A DNA stretch of 6,068 bases from Actinomycetota bacterium (GTDB taxonomy: Bacteria; Actinomycetota; CADDZG01; WHSQ01). The notes beneath the pieces were generated by a model. That model did not search any database. It had not been told where the DNA came from and was given only the letters and a program-made list of their open reading frames with translations. The stretch spans positions 1 to 6,068 of the forward strand of contig JACDBF010000257.1 of assembly GCA_013695055.1 (NCBI GenBank). The letters are read 5' to 3'. The position numbers and the translations under genes are program-made. Shown here one piece after another: positions 6,048 through 6,068 of this stretch. Position 1 is the first letter of the stretch; every line of letters begins with the position of its first letter.

Positions 6048-6068
6048 TTGCGGATGGTCGCAAAGGCG
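6048..6068 (+). CDS. possible start of a further gene (cut by window edge)
   Basis: An AAGGGGAG ribosome-binding-like sequence at 6035-6042 precedes an in-frame TTG (6048) and ATG (6054), and the frame is open to the window end. From the ATG only MVAKA can be read. TTG has the better spacing (5 nt) and ATG is the more usual codon (11 nt spacing). No family can be assigned from five to seven residues. Confidence 0.4.

Overview
The window looks like chromosomal DNA from a high-GC Gram-positive bacterium, most likely an Actinomycetota member. Three things point there: a LytR_C-domain protein, an OtrA/TetM-like ribosomal-protection GTPase, and a small membrane protein plus HTTM-type protein pair of a kind I associate with actinobacterial genomes. 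GTG starts and 4-bp ATGA gene overlaps are common. I see no rRNA, tRNA, CRISPR array or insertion sequence. No species can be named from the sequence alone.

Left part, + strand. Bases 1-299 hold the C-terminal ~99 residues of a tetracycline-resistance-type ribosomal protection protein (EF-G-like GTPase) that enters from outside the window. About 220 bp of apparently non-coding DNA follow. Then comes a translationally coupled two-gene unit: a small membrane-anchored protein (519-947) and a multi-spanning HTTM / vitamin-K-carboxylase-like membrane protein (944-1900). Together they look like a membrane module of unknown substrate.

Central part, - strand (read right to left). A compact ABC-2 exporter operon encodes an ATPase (4291-5235) and two six-helix permeases (3512-4294 and 2745-3515), each joined to the next by an ATGA overlap. 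An alpha/beta hydrolase (1857-2696) follows 48 bp downstream and is probably co-transcribed. The three exporter proteins should form one complex, with an ATPase dimer under a permease heterodimer. The hydrolase meets the HTTM gene tail to tail, and their ends overlap by 44 bp.

Right part. The divergent intergenic region between the ABC operon and a LytR_C-domain gene (5413-5964, +) carries two near-identical ~64-bp palindromic repeats 133 bp apart. The second covers the start of the LytR_C gene, so every usable start codon of that gene lies inside the repeat. A weak hairpin follows the gene. The last 15 bases appear to begin another + strand gene.

Most genes here belong to recognisable families. 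The parts that deserve a second look are the palindromic repeat that supplies a gene start, the HTTM module, and a D-loop substitution in the ABC ATPase.
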